DNA of 64,000 nt from Cellulosimicrobium cellulans (GCF_016921195.1 NZ_JAFGYF010000011.1:1-64000), one strand, 5' to 3'; counted from the first letter of the stretch, positions 29,383-38,870 are shown. Numbers and translations are program-made. Notes: a model not told the origin generated them from the letters alone.

Positions 29383-30675
29383 ATGGACGCCGCCACGCTG
29401 ACCAAGCTGCTCAGCCCCGAGGGCTGGGCGCTGCTCGGCGCGCTCCCGCCGTACGACGAGCAGCAGGCGCTCGTGCTCTCGGCAGGGCTGCGCGCGAAGG
29501 GCGTCGACCCGGACCTCGCCGCCGCAGCCCTCACCCAGTCCCGGCTGCGGGCCGCGGCGCACGGCAAGCTCGGCGCGTTCGCCGACGGCATGCTCTTCAC
29601 GCAGGCGGGGCTGGAGCAGGCGAGCCGGCTCGTCGTCGCGGGTCTGCACGCCCGGCGGTACCACGACGCCGGGATCCGCCGCGTCGCGGACCTCACGAGC
29701 GGGATCGGCGTCGACGCCCTCGCCTTCGCCGCCGCGGAGCTGGAGGTGCTCGCGACGGACGTCGACGAGCTCACCGCGGCGATCGCGACCGTGAACCTGC
29801 GCCACTTCCCCGAGGCCGAGGTGCGCCACGGCGACGGGCTCGCGCTCGACCTCGAGGGCGAGCGGATCGAGGGCGTGTACGCCGACCCGGCGCGCCGGAC
29901 GCGCGCCGGCACGCGCGTGTTCGACCCGAAGGCGTACGCCCCGCCGCTCGACGCCGTGTGGGCGCTGCGCGAGCGGGTCCCCGCGGTGGGCATCAAGGTC
30001 GGCCCCGGCATCCCGCACGCGGGCCTGCCCGAGGACGCCGAGACCGAGTGGGTGTCGGTCGACGGGGACGTGGTGGAGGCGGGGCTCTGGTTCGGCCCGC
30101 TCGCGCCCGAGGGACCGGGACGCTCCGCGCTCGTCCTCACGTCGTGGACGGGCCCGGACGGAACCGAGCGCACCACGACACGCCGGATCACCCACCGCCC
30201 CGGCGACGAGGACGTCGTCCCCGACGTGGGCGGCGTCGGGCAGTACCTCTACGAGCCCGACGGCGCGGTCATCCGGGCGGGTCTCGTCGCCCACGCGGCG
30301 CGCGGGCTGGGCGGGCGGCTGCTCGACCGCACGATCGCGTACGTGACGACCGACTCCCCCGCTCCGCTCGACGCGACCGGGCTCGCCGACGGGCTCGCGC
30401 GCGGCTACCGCGTGCTCGACACGATGCCCTTCGGGCTCAAGCGGCTGCGGTCCTACCTGCGCGAGCGCCGCGTGGGACGCCTGACGATCAAGAAGCGGGG
30501 CACGGCCGTGACGCCCGAGCAGCTCCGCCGCCAGCTCGCCCTCACGGGCGACGCGACCGCGACGATCGTCCTCACGCGCGTCGGCGGGTCCCAGCAGGTG
30601 CTCGTCGTCGAGCCGCTCGCCGCACCCGGCGCCGACGCGCGCCGGGCCGGCACCGGTGAGGACGGGCCGCGGTGA
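29383..30675 (+). CDS. Class I SAM-dependent methyltransferase with THUMP-like C-terminus
   Basis: This 430-residue protein has a helical N-terminus, a methyltransferase core with motif I VADLTSGIGVDALAFA (about residues 101-116) and ATDVDE, and the acidic stretch YADPARRTR. The C-terminal KKRG region (RLTIKKRGTAVTPEQLRRQL) is typical of THUMP-like domains. Related proteins are suspected RNA methyltransferases, but no substrate is established. The ATG has GGAAGGA upstream, and the stop overlaps the next start as GTGA, so the pair is coupled. Confidence 0.85.
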   Translation: MDAATLTKLLSPEGWALLGALPPYDEQQALVLSAGLRAKGVDPDLAAAALTQSRLRAAAHGKLGAFADGMLFTQAGLEQASRLVVAGLHARRYHDAGIRRVADLTSGIGVDALAFAAAELEVLATDVDELTAAIATVNLRHFPEAEVRHGDGLALDLEGERIEGVYADPARRTRAGTRVFDPKAYAPPLDAVWALRERVPAVGIKVGPGIPHAGLPEDAETEWVSVDGDVVEAGLWFGPLAPEGPGRSALVLTSWTGPDGTERTTTRRITHRPGDEDVVPDVGGVGQYLYEPDGAVIRAGLVAHAARGLGGRLLDRTIAYVTTDSPAPLDATGLADGLARGYRVLDTMPFGLKRLRSYLRERRVGRLTIKKRGTAVTPEQLRRQLALTGDATATIVLTRVGGSQQVLVVEPLAAPGADARRAGTGEDGPR

Positions 30676-31829
30676 CCGCCCTCCCCCGCCGCACGGCGAT
30701 CCCGTTCGCGCGGTCGGAGCGCTCGACCGTCGGTCTGGAGTGGGAGCTCGCGCTCGTCGACGCCGACTCGGGCGACCTGCGCCAGGTCGCGCAGACGGTC
30801 CTCGACGCGGTGCGCCCGGAGGGCGGGGGCACGCACCCGTCGATCAAGCAGGAGCTCCTGCTCAACACGGTCGAGGTCGTGAGCGGCGTGTGCCGCACGG
30901 TGGGGGAGGCGGGCCGCGACCTCGTGCGCTCGGTCGAGGAGCTGCGGGCCGTGACGGACCCGCTGCGCGTCGAGCTCATGAGTGCGGGCACGCACCCGTT
31001 CGCCCGCTGGGCGCAGCAGAAGGTCACCGACAAGCAGCGCTACACCACCCTCATCGACCGCACGCAGTGGTGGGGGCGGCAGATGCTCATCTACGGGGTG
31101 CACGTGCACGTCGGCATCGAGGACCGCGCCAAGGTGCTGCCGATCCAGCGCGCGATGCTCACGACGTTCGCGCACCTGCAGTCGCTCTCGGCGAGCTCGC
31201 CGTTCTGGGGCGGCAAGGACACGGGGTACGCGTCGAACCGCGCGCTCATGTTCCAGCAGCTGCCCACCGCGGGGCTCCCGTTCCAGTTCGCCACGTGGGA
31301 GGAGCTCGAGGGCTACGTCGCGGACATGCTGCACACCGGGGTGATCGACGCGTTCGACGAGATCCGCTGGGACCTGCGCCCCGCACCACGGTTCGGCACG
31401 CTCGAGACGCGCATCTGCGACGGCGTCACGAACATCTCCGAGCTGCTCGCGCTCGCCGCGCTCACGCACTGCCTGGTCGAGCACTTCTCCACGCTGCTCG
31501 ACGAGGGGCGCGAGCTGCCGAGCATCCCGCCGTGGTTCGCGCAGGAGAACAAGTGGCGCTCCGCGCGCTACGGCATGGACGCGATCGTCATCCTCGACCG
31601 CGAGGGCAACGAGGAGCTCGTCACCGACGCCGTCGGGCGCCTGCTCGTCGAGCTCGAGCCCGTCGCCGCGCGCCTCGGGTGCCTGGACGAGCTCGACGGC
31701 GTGCGCACGATCGTGCGGCGCGGCGCGTCCTACCAGCGCCAGCGCGCGGTCGCGCGCCGCAACGGGGGCGAGCTGGACGCCGTCGTGCGCTCGCTCGTCG
31801 CGGAGATGCGGGCGGGCCGCCCGCTCTGA
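30672..31829 (+). CDS. YbdK-family carboxylate-amine ligase (GCS2)
   Basis: This 385-residue protein is a glutamate-cysteine ligase 2-family enzyme: TVGLEWELALVDADSG, KQELLLNTVEVVSG, GVHVHVGIEDR and RICDGVTN are the family motifs. The group forms amide bonds between glutamate-like carboxylates and amines with ATP; whether this one makes gamma-glutamylcysteine (for example in ergothioneine or bacillithiol-like routes) cannot be told. It is translationally coupled to the preceding methyltransferase. Confidence 0.86.
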   Translation: MTALPRRTAIPFARSERSTVGLEWELALVDADSGDLRQVAQTVLDAVRPEGGGTHPSIKQELLLNTVEVVSGVCRTVGEAGRDLVRSVEELRAVTDPLRVELMSAGTHPFARWAQQKVTDKQRYTTLIDRTQWWGRQMLIYGVHVHVGIEDRAKVLPIQRAMLTTFAHLQSLSASSPFWGGKDTGYASNRALMFQQLPTAGLPFQFATWEELEGYVADMLHTGVIDAFDEIRWDLRPAPRFGTLETRICDGVTNISELLALAALTHCLVEHFSTLLDEGRELPSIPPWFAQENKWRSARYGMDAIVILDREGNEELVTDAVGRLLVELEPVAARLGCLDELDGVRTIVRRGASYQRQRAVARRNGGELDAVVRSLVAEMRAGRPL

Positions 31830-31845
31830 CGGTCCACCGGGGCGG

Positions 31846-32868
31846 TCAGTAGTCGCGCAGGACCACGCCGAGGTCGGCGGCGCGGTCGGCGAGCCACGTC
31901 GGCGACCAGTCGTCGGTGTCGCACGGCGACGACGTGCGGTCCGCCGCCGCCTGCGAGTACCCGCCCCACGACAGCACGCGGCACGTCGCGTCGGTCTCGA
32001 GCGCGTGCGTCCACTCCTCGTCCTCCGCGAACCCCGAGTCGACGGCCGACTGGAGCAGGTCGAACTCGTGCCACCACTGGAGCATGTGCGACAGCTCGTG
32101 CGCGAGCAGGACCTGCTTGGTCGCCGGGTCGGAGTCCTCGCCCCACCACACGAACAGCACGGTCGGGTGGGCGGGCTGGAAGCAGCCCGCCGATCCCGTC
32201 GCGTACGCGTCGTGCTCCGCGACGTGCGCCATGCCGCAGTTGAGCGTCGGGTCGTCGGTGAACACGACCTGCACGCCCTCGTTGGCGGGGTTGAGCGCGA
32301 GCAGCCAGGCCGTGGGGTCGGGATGGTCGGGCAGGAAGGGCGTCGTCTGCGCCGCGCCCGGCACGGGGTCGGGCAGCGGCTCGGCGTACTCGCCGGCCTT
32401 CCAGGCGGCCTCCACGCCCGTGGCCGACGCGGTCGCGTCCGGGCTCGGGTCCTCCCAGACCGTCGGGGGCGGCACAGCGCCCTCCTGCTCGGTCGGCAGG
32501 ACCGCGCCGTCGCCGACGGCCTCCTCGCGCAGGCCGTCGACGAGGTAGACGGCCACGGACACCACGAGCACGAGCACGACGGTCACGACCCGCCCGGCAC
32601 GGCCACGACGGCGGCGCGGCACCTCCCACGAGACCGGGGACGCGCCGTACGCCGGGGCGGTCGCGGTCGGGCTCGCGTGGGCTGGCACGTCGAGCGTCCC
32701 GTACGCGGGCACGGGCACGAGGAGCGCCCGGTGCTGCGCCGCCCAGTACGCCGCGGCGTGCTCGGCTCGGACGCGCTCCGGCCCGGGTCGTGCCGCCGCG
32801 GCCGCCTGCGCCCACGCGTGGGCGCGACGCAGCGCCTCGTCGGGCGTGAGGCCGGGCTCCGGCGTCAC
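31846..32868 (-). CDS. Membrane-anchored putative zinc metallopeptidase
   Basis: This 340-residue protein has a cytosolic N-terminus (about 90 residues, Ala/Pro-rich), a basic RRRRGRAGR, one membrane segment ([17 protein letters not shown]) and an extracytoplasmic domain. HELSH at 257-261 fits a zinc-binding HExxH motif in the context [17 protein letters not shown], and four cysteines in the outer part could form disulfides (NCGMA, AGCFQP, ATCRV, SPCDT). I recognise no named family; the peptidase call rests on the motif alone. The GTG overlaps the tsaD stop (GTGA), so it is made with tsaD. Confidence 0.6.
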   Translation of the reverse strand: MTPEPGLTPDEALRRAHAWAQAAAAARPGPERVRAEHAAAYWAAQHRALLVPVPAYGTLDVPAHASPTATAPAYGASPVSWEVPRRRRGRAGRVVTVVLVLVVSVAVYLVDGLREEAVGDGAVLPTEQEGAVPPPTVWEDPSPDATASATGVEAAWKAGEYAEPLPDPVPGAAQTTPFLPDHPDPTAWLLALNPANEGVQVVFTDDPTLNCGMAHVAEHDAYATGSAGCFQPAHPTVLFVWWGEDSDPATKQVLLAHELSHMLQWWHEFDLLQSAVDSGFAEDEEWTHALETDATCRVLSWGGYSQAAADRTSSPCDTDDWSPTWLADRAADLGVVLRDY

Positions 32869-33926
32869 ACGTGGGTCACGGTCAGCGGCATCGACGAGTC
32901 CACGCCGATGTCGAGGCTCGAGGGCGCCACCCCCGCCCGCACGACCGCCGAGCCGAGCGCGGCGATCATCGCGCCGTTGTCGGTGCAGTAGCGGATCGGC
33001 GGGATGCGCAGCTCGATGCCCGCCTCGGCGCAGCGCTTCGCGGCCATGTCGCGCAGCTGCGAGTTCGCGCTGAACCCGCCTCCGACGACGAGCGTCGACA
33101 CGCCGTGCCGCTCGCACGCCGCGATGGTCTTGGCGGTGAGCACGTCGGCGACGGACTCCGCGAAGGAGGCCGCGACGTCGTGCACGGGGATCTCCTCCCC
33201 CGCGTCCTGGCGGGCCTCGACCCAGCGCGCGACGGCCGTCTTGAGACCGGAGAACGAGAAGTCGTACGCGTGCTTCTCCTGGTCCTTGCGGGCGGTGAGC
33301 CCGCGCGGGAAGCGGATCGCGGTCGGGTCGCCCTCACGCGCGAGGCGGTCGATGTGCGGGCCGCCGGGGTAGGGCAGGCCGAGCAGGCGCCCGACCTTGT
33401 CGAACGCCTCCCCCGCGGCGTCGTCGAGCGTCGAGCCGAGCTCGGTGACCGACGTCGCGACGTCGTCGACGAGCAGCAGCGAGCTGTGCCCTCCGGACAC
33501 GACGAGCGCCATGACGCGCTCCGGGAACGCGCCGTGCACGAGCTCGTCGACGGCCGCGTGGCCGATGACGTGGTTGACGCCGTAGAGCGGCTTGCCGAGC
33601 GCGAGCGCGAGCGCCTTGGCGGCCGCCGCGCCGATCGTCAGCGGGCCGACGAGGCCCGGCCCGGCGGTCACGGCGATCGCGTCGACCTCGGACAGGTCGA
33701 CGTCGGCCGTGCCGAGGCTGCGCTCGATCGTGGGGATCATCGCCTCGAGGTGGGCCCGCGACGCGACCTCGGGGATGATGCCGCCGTAGCGCGCGTGCTC
33801 GTCCATCGAGCTCGCGACCGTGTCGACGAGCAGCTCACGACCGCGGACCAGCGCGACGCCGGTCTCGTCGCAGGACGTCTCGATGCCGAGCACCAGGGGC
33901 TCGCCGGAGCTCGCAGAGGAAACCAT
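32865..33926 (-). CDS. tsaD: tRNA N6-threonylcarbamoyladenosine transferase TsaD
   Basis: This 353-residue Kae1/YgjD-type ASKHA protein transfers threonylcarbamoyl to A37 of ANN-decoding tRNAs with TsaB and TsaE. Motifs: [15 protein letters not shown] at the start, the metal-binding [33 protein letters not shown] and the late TDNGAMIA. The ATG at 33926 follows TACCCT by seven bases. It is separated from tsaB/tsaE by the nitroreductase and sseA-rimI genes. Confidence 0.97.
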   Translation of the reverse strand: MVSSASSGEPLVLGIETSCDETGVALVRGRELLVDTVASSMDEHARYGGIIPEVASRAHLEAMIPTIERSLGTADVDLSEVDAIAVTAGPGLVGPLTIGAAAAKALALALGKPLYGVNHVIGHAAVDELVHGAFPERVMALVVSGGHSSLLLVDDVATSVTELGSTLDDAAGEAFDKVGRLLGLPYPGGPHIDRLAREGDPTAIRFPRGLTARKDQEKHAYDFSFSGLKTAVARWVEARQDAGEEIPVHDVAASFAESVADVLTAKTIAACERHGVSTLVVGGGFSANSQLRDMAAKRCAEAGIELRIPPIRYCTDNGAMIAALGSAVVRAGVAPSSLDIGVDSSMPLTVTHV

Positions 33927-33933
33927 GGCGTCC

Positions 33934-33939
33934 AGGGTA
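33934..33939 (-). promoter_or_regulatory. TACCCT -10 box for tsaD
   Basis: TACCCT on the minus strand, seven bases from the ATG at 33926; leaderless arrangement. Confidence 0.55.
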
Positions 33940-34026
33940 GTCGCGCGCGCGGTCGGCCCGCGCCGTGTCGTGCACGTCACACCGTCTGCCGGGAAGATGG
34001 TTCAACGCTCAACCGTTGCCCCGGTC

Positions 34027-34647
34027 ATGAGCACCGACACCCTGGCTCCCGCGAGCCTGCAGATCGACGAGACCACGGCCGACCGCCTCTTCCGCGAGGC
34101 GCGGACCACCGCGCAGTTCACCGACGCCGAGGTGACCGACGAGCAGCTCGCCGCGGTCTACGACCTCGTCAAGTGGGGCCCGACGGCCATGAACACCGTC
34201 CCGCTGCGCATCCTGGCCGTGCGCTCGCCCGAGGCCCGCGAGCGCCTCGTGGCGCACATGAACGACGGCAACAAGGAGCGCGTCGCGAACGCGCCGCTGT
34301 CGCTCGTCGTCGCGTACGACCCGGCGTTCCACGAGCACCTCGACACGCTGTTCCCGCACGTGCCCGGCATGCGCGACAACCTCCACGCCGTCCCCGAGGT
34401 GCGCGACGGCATGGCGCGCGACAACGCCCACATCCAGGCGGGCTACCTCGTCGTCGGCCTGCGCGCCGCCGGTCTCGCCGCGGGTCCGATGAACGGCATG
34501 GACCGCGACGCGATCGACGCCGAGTTCTTCGCCGAGAGCGGCTGGAAGTCGATGCTCGTCATCAACGTCGGCGTGGCCGACGGCGTCGGCACGCCCTACC
34601 CGCGCTCGCCGCGCCTCGCGCCCGAGCAGGCCATCGCGACCGTCTGA
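34027..34647 (+). CDS. Nitroreductase-family protein, RutE/HadB-like
   Basis: This 206-residue flavin protein of the malonic semialdehyde reductase (RutE) branch has RTTAQFTDAEV, VKWGPTAMNTVPLRIL, the FMN-binding context NAPLSLVVAYD, and AGYLVVGLRAAGLAAGPMNGMD. RutE-like enzymes reduce 3-oxoacids or quinone-like compounds with NAD(P)H. No other rut genes are nearby, so the substrate is open. No clear RBS precedes the ATG; upstream there is a direct repeat TCAAC-GC-TCAAC. A strong terminator follows. Confidence 0.83.
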   Translation: MSTDTLAPASLQIDETTADRLFREARTTAQFTDAEVTDEQLAAVYDLVKWGPTAMNTVPLRILAVRSPEARERLVAHMNDGNKERVANAPLSLVVAYDPAFHEHLDTLFPHVPGMRDNLHAVPEVRDGMARDNAHIQAGYLVVGLRAAGLAAGPMNGMDRDAIDAEFFAESGWKSMLVINVGVADGVGTPYPRSPRLAPEQAIATV

Positions 34648-34680
34648 CGCCCGCGGCCCCGCCGCGACCGCACGACCGCC

Positions 34681-34709
34681 GAGGCGACACCCCACCGGGG
34701 TGCCGCCTC
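34681..34709. terminator. Terminator hairpin after the nitroreductase gene
   Basis: A perfect 13-bp stem (34681-34693 with 34697-34709) with a three-base loop, between convergent nitroreductase and sseA genes. Confidence 0.85.
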
Positions 34710-34728
34710 GCGGCGTCTGCCCGTCCGG

Positions 34729-35637
34729 TCAGGTCGCGACGGGCCGTGCCGGGTCGTTCGACCACTGCGACCACGAGCCGGGGTAGAGCGCGGCCTCGAC
34801 GCCGAGCGTCGCCAGGGCCGCGACCTCGTGCGCGGCGGTCACGCCCGAGCCGCAGTACACGCCCACGGCCGGGGGTACGTCGTCCGCGCCGTGCGGGACC
34901 CCCAGACCCGCGAACCGCGCGCGGAGCGCAGCCGCGTCCAGGAACGTCCCGTCGGCGGCGAGGTTGTCCGTGGTGGGCGCGCTCACCGCGCCGGGCACGT
35001 GGCCCGCGCGCGGGTCGACCGGCTCCACCTCGCCGCGGTAGCGCTCGCCCGCACGCGCGTCGAGCAGCACGCACGACGCCGCGAGGTCGGCCGCGTCGTC
35101 GGCGTCCAGGACGGGCATCCCGCCCGGCGTGACGACGACGTCGCCCGGCTCGGGTCGCACGTCGCCCGCGTCGAGCGCGTACCCCGCCGCCTCCCAGGCC
35201 GCGAGGCCGCCGTCGAGGATCCGCACGTCGTCGTGGCCGGCCCAGCGCAGCAGCCACCAGGCACGTGCCGCGGACGTGCCGCCGACGGCGTCGTAGACGA
35301 CGACCGGCCGGTCCGCGCGCACCCCCCAGCGCCGCGCGGCGGCCTGGAGGTCGGCGGGGTCGGGCAGCGGGTGCCGCCCTGCGGCGGGCGACGGCGGCGC
35401 CGCGAGCTCGGTCTCGAGGTCGACGTAGACGGCGCCCGGGACGTGCCCCGCGCGGTGCTGCTCGCGCCCGTCGGTGACGCCGAGCGCCCACCGCACGTCG
35501 AGCACGACGGGCGGGCGGTCGCCCGCGAGCGCCTCGGCCAGTGCCGGGGCCTCGACGAGGACGCGTGAGCGTCGCACGGCGTCGGCCTCCGGCCCGTCAC
35601 TGCCGGCGCTCGGCACTCGCGGCGCGGGCCCGCTCAC
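34729..35637 (-). CDS. sseA: Thiosulfate/3-mercaptopyruvate sulfurtransferase
   Basis: This 302-residue tandem rhodanese has an inactive N-terminal domain (VVLDVRWALG to ILDGGLAAW) and a catalytic C-terminal domain with the cysteine loop CGSGVTA, the form typical of 3-mercaptopyruvate sulfurtransferases. It moves sulfur to thiol acceptors or cyanide. The GTG overlaps the rimI stop as GTGA, making it the last gene of tsaB-rimI-sseA; its place in that operon is not explained by function. Confidence 0.9.
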   Translation of the reverse strand: MSGPAPRVPSAGSDGPEADAVRRSRVLVEAPALAEALAGDRPPVVLDVRWALGVTDGREQHRAGHVPGAVYVDLETELAAPPSPAAGRHPLPDPADLQAAARRWGVRADRPVVVYDAVGGTSAARAWWLLRWAGHDDVRILDGGLAAWEAAGYALDAGDVRPEPGDVVVTPGGMPVLDADDAADLAASCVLLDARAGERYRGEVEPVDPRAGHVPGAVSAPTTDNLAADGTFLDAAALRARFAGLGVPHGADDVPPAVGVYCGSGVTAAHEVAALATLGVEAALYPGSWSQWSNDPARPVAT

Positions 35638-36185
35638 GCGAGGACGCCGGTGTCGGGCGCCGTGCCGTAGTCCGGCGCGTCCGGCCCCTCAGGGCGCCCG
35701 GTCGTGCCGAGCTCCAGCCGCATCGTGTAGGCGTCGACGTCCTCGGGCTGGTAGTAGCGCTTGCGGATGCCGAGCTGCTCGAACCCGTACTTCGCGTAGA
35801 GCGCGAGAGCCGGGTCGTTGTCGACCCGCACCTCGAGCAGCACGGCGCTCGCGCCGAGCTCGCGCGAGCGTGCGACGAGCGCCTCCAGGAGCGCGGAGCC
35901 GACGCCCTGGTGCTGGAACGCCGGGTCGACGCCGAGGGTCATGACCTGGGTGACGTCGCCGTCGAACCACAGGCCCGCATAGCCGACGACGGGCTGCGGG
36001 CCGGCGGCGTAGAGCCGCACGGGCTCCGCGGCGACGTACCAGCGCCCGAGGCCCGCGAGCTCGTCCGCGAGCATCCCGTACGTCCAGGCGCCGCGCCCGA
36101 ACAGCTCGCGCTCGAGCTCGACGACGCGGTCGAGGTCGGCGGCCTTGAGCGGGCGCAGGCGGATCTCGTAGCGGCGCGCGCTCAT
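35634..36185 (-). CDS. rimI: Ribosomal protein S18-alanine N-acetyltransferase RimI
   Basis: This 183-residue GNAT protein has the RimI order: LRPLKAADLDRVVELERELF, then VMTLGVDPAFQHQGVGSALLEALV (acetyl-CoA loop QHQGVG), then LEVRVDNDPALALYAKYGFEQLGIRKRYY. RimI acetylates the N-terminus of S18 and in some bacteria other proteins. A Pro/Gly-rich C-terminal tail of about 25 residues is extra. It overlaps tsaB upstream (ATGA) and sseA downstream (GTGA). Confidence 0.92.
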   Translation of the reverse strand: MSARRYEIRLRPLKAADLDRVVELERELFGRGAWTYGMLADELAGLGRWYVAAEPVRLYAAGPQPVVGYAGLWFDGDVTQVMTLGVDPAFQHQGVGSALLEALVARSRELGASAVLLEVRVDNDPALALYAKYGFEQLGIRKRYYQPEDVDAYTMRLELGTTGRPEGPDAPDYGTAPDTGVLA

Positions 36186-36919
36186 CGGGCGCCCTCCCGT
36201 GCAGGGCTCGGGACGGGCGCCGTGTCGCTCACGCGCTTGCGCGCGGCGGCCTCGTGGACGTCCGGGCGACGCAGGTACAGCGGCTCGGTCGGCTGGTCGG
36301 TCCCCGCGACCCGGCGCGCGATCGCGAGCCGCGCGAGGACGGCCGCGTCGGGGACCAGCGGCGCGTCGTCGGCGCCGTCGAGCGCGTCCGGGTAGAGCTC
36401 GGCGCCCTCCCCCACCACGACGGCGCCCGCGGCGTGCTCGGCGACGGCGATCGCCGGCCCGACCTCGGGCCCCGCGACCGTCTCGAGGACCGGCACGGCG
36501 TGCGGGCCCTCGTGCGCGACGACGCGGTAGCGCGCCCAGTACACCTCGCGGCGGCGGGCGTCGGTCGCGACGAGCAGCTCGTCGTCCGGCCCGAGGCCGA
36601 GGTCGCTCACGGCCTGCGCGGCGATCGCGTCGAGGCTCGGGACCCCGAGGACGGGGATGCCGAGCGCGAAGCCCAGCGTGCGCGCGGTGACGAGCCCGAC
36701 CCGCAGTCCCGTGAAGGGCGCGGGCCCCGTGCCGACGGCGACGGCCGTGAGGTCGCTGCGGTCGACCCCGGCCTCGGCGAGCGCCTCCTCCACGAGCGGG
36801 GCGAGCGCCTCGGCGTGCCGGCGGCGCTCGGGGGCGTCGCGGCGGGCGAGACGGGCGCCGTCGTCGGAGACGACGGCGACGGTGACGGAGGCGGAGGTGT
36901 CGAGCGCGAGAACAGCCAC
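36182..36919 (-). CDS. tsaB: tRNA threonylcarbamoyladenosine protein TsaB
   Basis: This 245-residue YeaZ-type ASKHA protein is the scaffold partner of TsaD. It opens VLALDTSASVTVAVVS, with the helix EALAPLVEEALAEAG and GTGPAPFTGLRVGLVTARTLGFAL. The GTG at 36919 is fixed by TAGGCT seven bases upstream. Its own promoter in the 47-base gap after tsaE means tsaB-rimI-sseA can be expressed apart from alr-tsaE. Confidence 0.94.
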   Translation of the reverse strand: MAVLALDTSASVTVAVVSDDGARLARRDAPERRRHAEALAPLVEEALAEAGVDRSDLTAVAVGTGPAPFTGLRVGLVTARTLGFALGIPVLGVPSLDAIAAQAVSDLGLGPDDELLVATDARRREVYWARYRVVAHEGPHAVPVLETVAGPEVGPAIAVAEHAAGAVVVGEGAELYPDALDGADDAPLVPDAAVLARLAIARRVAGTDQPTEPLYLRRPDVHEAAARKRVSDTAPVPSPAREGAR

Positions 36920-36926
36920 GGCCCCC

Positions 36927-36932
36927 AGCCTA
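36927..36932 (-). promoter_or_regulatory. TAGGCT -10 box for tsaB
   Basis: TAGGCT on the minus strand, seven bases from the GTG at 36919; it sits in the short tsaE-tsaB gap. Confidence 0.55.
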
Positions 36933-36966
36933 CGGCCGGGACGGGGACTGTTCCCTCGCGAGCCCG

Positions 36967-37545
36967 CTACCGGGTCAGCGCGGCGACGTCCAGTCCCGAC
37001 CAGCGCGACCCCACGCCGCGCACGGTCACGCGCCGCTCCCCCGCCTCGGGGGCGTCGTCGTCCGGGTCCTGCTCCGAGCCGACGCCTCCGCGCGGGCGCT
37101 CGAGCACGATCTCGAGACGGTCGCCCGCGAGCGCCTCGACGAGCCCGCTCCCCCACTCCACGACGGTCACCGACTCGTCCAGGCTCGAGTCGAGGTCGAG
37201 CGCGTCGACCTCGTCGAGCGACCCGAGGCGGTACGCGTCGACGTGCACGAGCGCCGGGCCGTCGCCGAGCGAGGGGTGCTCGCGCGCGACGATGAACGTC
37301 GGCGACGCGACCTGGCCGCGCACGCCGAGGCCGGCCCCGATGCCCTGCGTGAGCGTCGTCTTCCCGGCGCCGAGGTCGCCCGTGAGGATCACGAGGTCGC
37401 CCGCGCGCAGCACGCCCGCGAGGGCGCGGCCGAACGCGCGGGTGGCGTCGGCGTCGGGCAGCACGACGACGCCGCGCGCGCCGTCCGCGGCCGTCACGTC
37501 CCCGGGGCGCGCGACGGGGGTCGAGGGGGTCGGGTCGTCGCTCAT
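36967..37545 (-). CDS. tsaE: tRNA threonylcarbamoyladenosine ATPase TsaE
   Basis: This 192-residue TsaE has the P-loop TGDLGAGKTTLTQGIGAGLG, followed by VASPTFIVARE and VHVDAYRLGSLDEVDALDL, the classic YjeE motifs, and VVEWGSGL. It supplies the ATPase activity needed for t6A synthesis by TsaB-TsaD. An N-terminal stretch of about 25 residues and a C-terminal acidic insert (SEQDPDDDAPEAGE) are non-core. The ATG overlaps the alr stop (ATGA). Confidence 0.95.
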   Translation of the reverse strand: MSDDPTPSTPVARPGDVTAADGARGVVVLPDADATRAFGRALAGVLRAGDLVILTGDLGAGKTTLTQGIGAGLGVRGQVASPTFIVAREHPSLGDGPALVHVDAYRLGSLDEVDALDLDSSLDESVTVVEWGSGLVEALAGDRLEIVLERPRGGVGSEQDPDDDAPEAGERRVTVRGVGSRWSGLDVAALTR

Positions 37546-38870
37546 GCGCGGACCGTCCTTTCCGTGCTGGGGTGCTGGCTCGGGTCGTGCGCGAGCAGCG
37601 CCCGCGCTCCGTCGTCGAGCACGTGGGTCCCCACGTGCTCGCGCGGCACGCGCGCGCCGAGGCGCGTCGTGATCTCGTAGCTGATGGTCCCGGCGGCCCG
37701 CGCCCAGTCCTCGGCGGTGGGGACGCCGTCGTGCTCGACGCCGTCGCCCGCGCCGAACAGCGTCACGACGTCGCCCGCGCGCTCGGTCGCGTCCGGGCCG
37801 AGGTCGAGCACGAGCTGGTCCATGCACACGCGTCCCGCGACGCGCAGGACCCGACCGCCGTCGCCGGGACGCGCGCCGACGAGGACCGGGCCGCCGGGCG
37901 CCCCCGCAGGGCCGCCGCCCGAGGCGTGCCGCGGGATCCCGTCGCCATAGCCGAGGGGTACGACGCCGAGCGTCGTGTCCTGCGGGGTCGTGTAGTGGTG
38001 CGAGTAGGAGACGCCGTGCCCGCCAGGCATGCACTTGACCGTGGCCAGCCGCGCCTCGAGCGTCATCGCGGGGCGCAGCCCGTACCGCGACGGCGGGCCG
38101 AGCTGCGGGACGGGCGTCATGCCCCACACCGCCAGGCCGGGTCGCACGAGGTCGTAGTGCGTGCGCGGCGCGGTCAGCGTCGCGGCCGAGTTCGCGAGGT
38201 GGCGCACCTCGGGGGCGACGCCCGCGCGCTCGGCGAGGCGGACCGCCTCGTCGAGGACGTCGGCCTGCGCGACGACGCTCGGGTGCCCCGGCTCGTCCGC
38301 GAACGCGAGGTGCGACCAGAGCCCGACGACGCGCACTGCGCCCTCGGACTGGGCGCGCGCGACGGCGTCGAGCACGTCGGGCAGGTCGGCGGGCATGATC
38401 CCGTTGCGGCCGAGGCCCGTGTCGACCGCGAGGTGCACGCGCGCGGTCCGGCCCGCGGCGCGTGCGGCGGCGACCACCTCGTCGACCGCCCAGCGCGCGG
38501 CGAGCGAGACGTCGATGTCCGCGTCCACGAGCGCGCGCAGCGGGGCGCCGGGCGGGTAGAGCCACGTGAGCACGCGAGCGCGGTCCGGCCCGATCCCGGC
38601 GGCGCGCAGCGCGAGCGCCTCGCTCGGCTGCGCGGTGCCGAGCCACGTCGCGCCGCCCGCGAGCGCCCCGAGCGCGCTCGCCACGAGGCCGTGCCCGTAG
38701 GCGTCTGCCTTGACCACGGCCATGACCTGGGCCGACGGCGCGTGCCCGACGAGGGCGCGGACGTTGTCCCGGATCGCCGCCAGGTCGACGACGGCGCGGG
38801 CCGGGTAGGCGAACGGGTCAGGGGCGCCGGCGGGTGTGCCGGCCGGGGTCGTGCGCTGGGTGTCGCTCAC
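37542..38870 (-). CDS. alr: Alanine racemase
   Basis: This 442-residue PLP enzyme supplies D-alanine for peptidoglycan. The PLP lysine is in AVVKADAYGHG (near residue 62), with PTLP-like barrel motifs VHLAVDTGLGRNGI and HLANSAAT, the C-terminal tyrosine region SYSHHYTTPQDTTLGVVPLGYGDGIPR, and GRVCMDQLVLDL. A Gly/Ala/Pro-rich insert (SGGGPAGAPGGP) interrupts the C-terminal domain, lengthening it over typical forms (about 370). The GTG at 38870 lies eight bases after GAGAAT, a possible leaderless -10. Confidence 0.95.
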   Translation of the reverse strand: MSDTQRTTPAGTPAGAPDPFAYPARAVVDLAAIRDNVRALVGHAPSAQVMAVVKADAYGHGLVASALGALAGGATWLGTAQPSEALALRAAGIGPDRARVLTWLYPPGAPLRALVDADIDVSLAARWAVDEVVAAARAAGRTARVHLAVDTGLGRNGIMPADLPDVLDAVARAQSEGAVRVVGLWSHLAFADEPGHPSVVAQADVLDEAVRLAERAGVAPEVRHLANSAATLTAPRTHYDLVRPGLAVWGMTPVPQLGPPSRYGLRPAMTLEARLATVKCMPGGHGVSYSHHYTTPQDTTLGVVPLGYGDGIPRHASGGGPAGAPGGPVLVGARPGDGGRVLRVAGRVCMDQLVLDLGPDATERAGDVVTLFGAGDGVEHDGVPTAEDWARAAGTISYEITTRLGARVPREHVGTHVLDDGARALLAHDPSQHPSTERTVRA

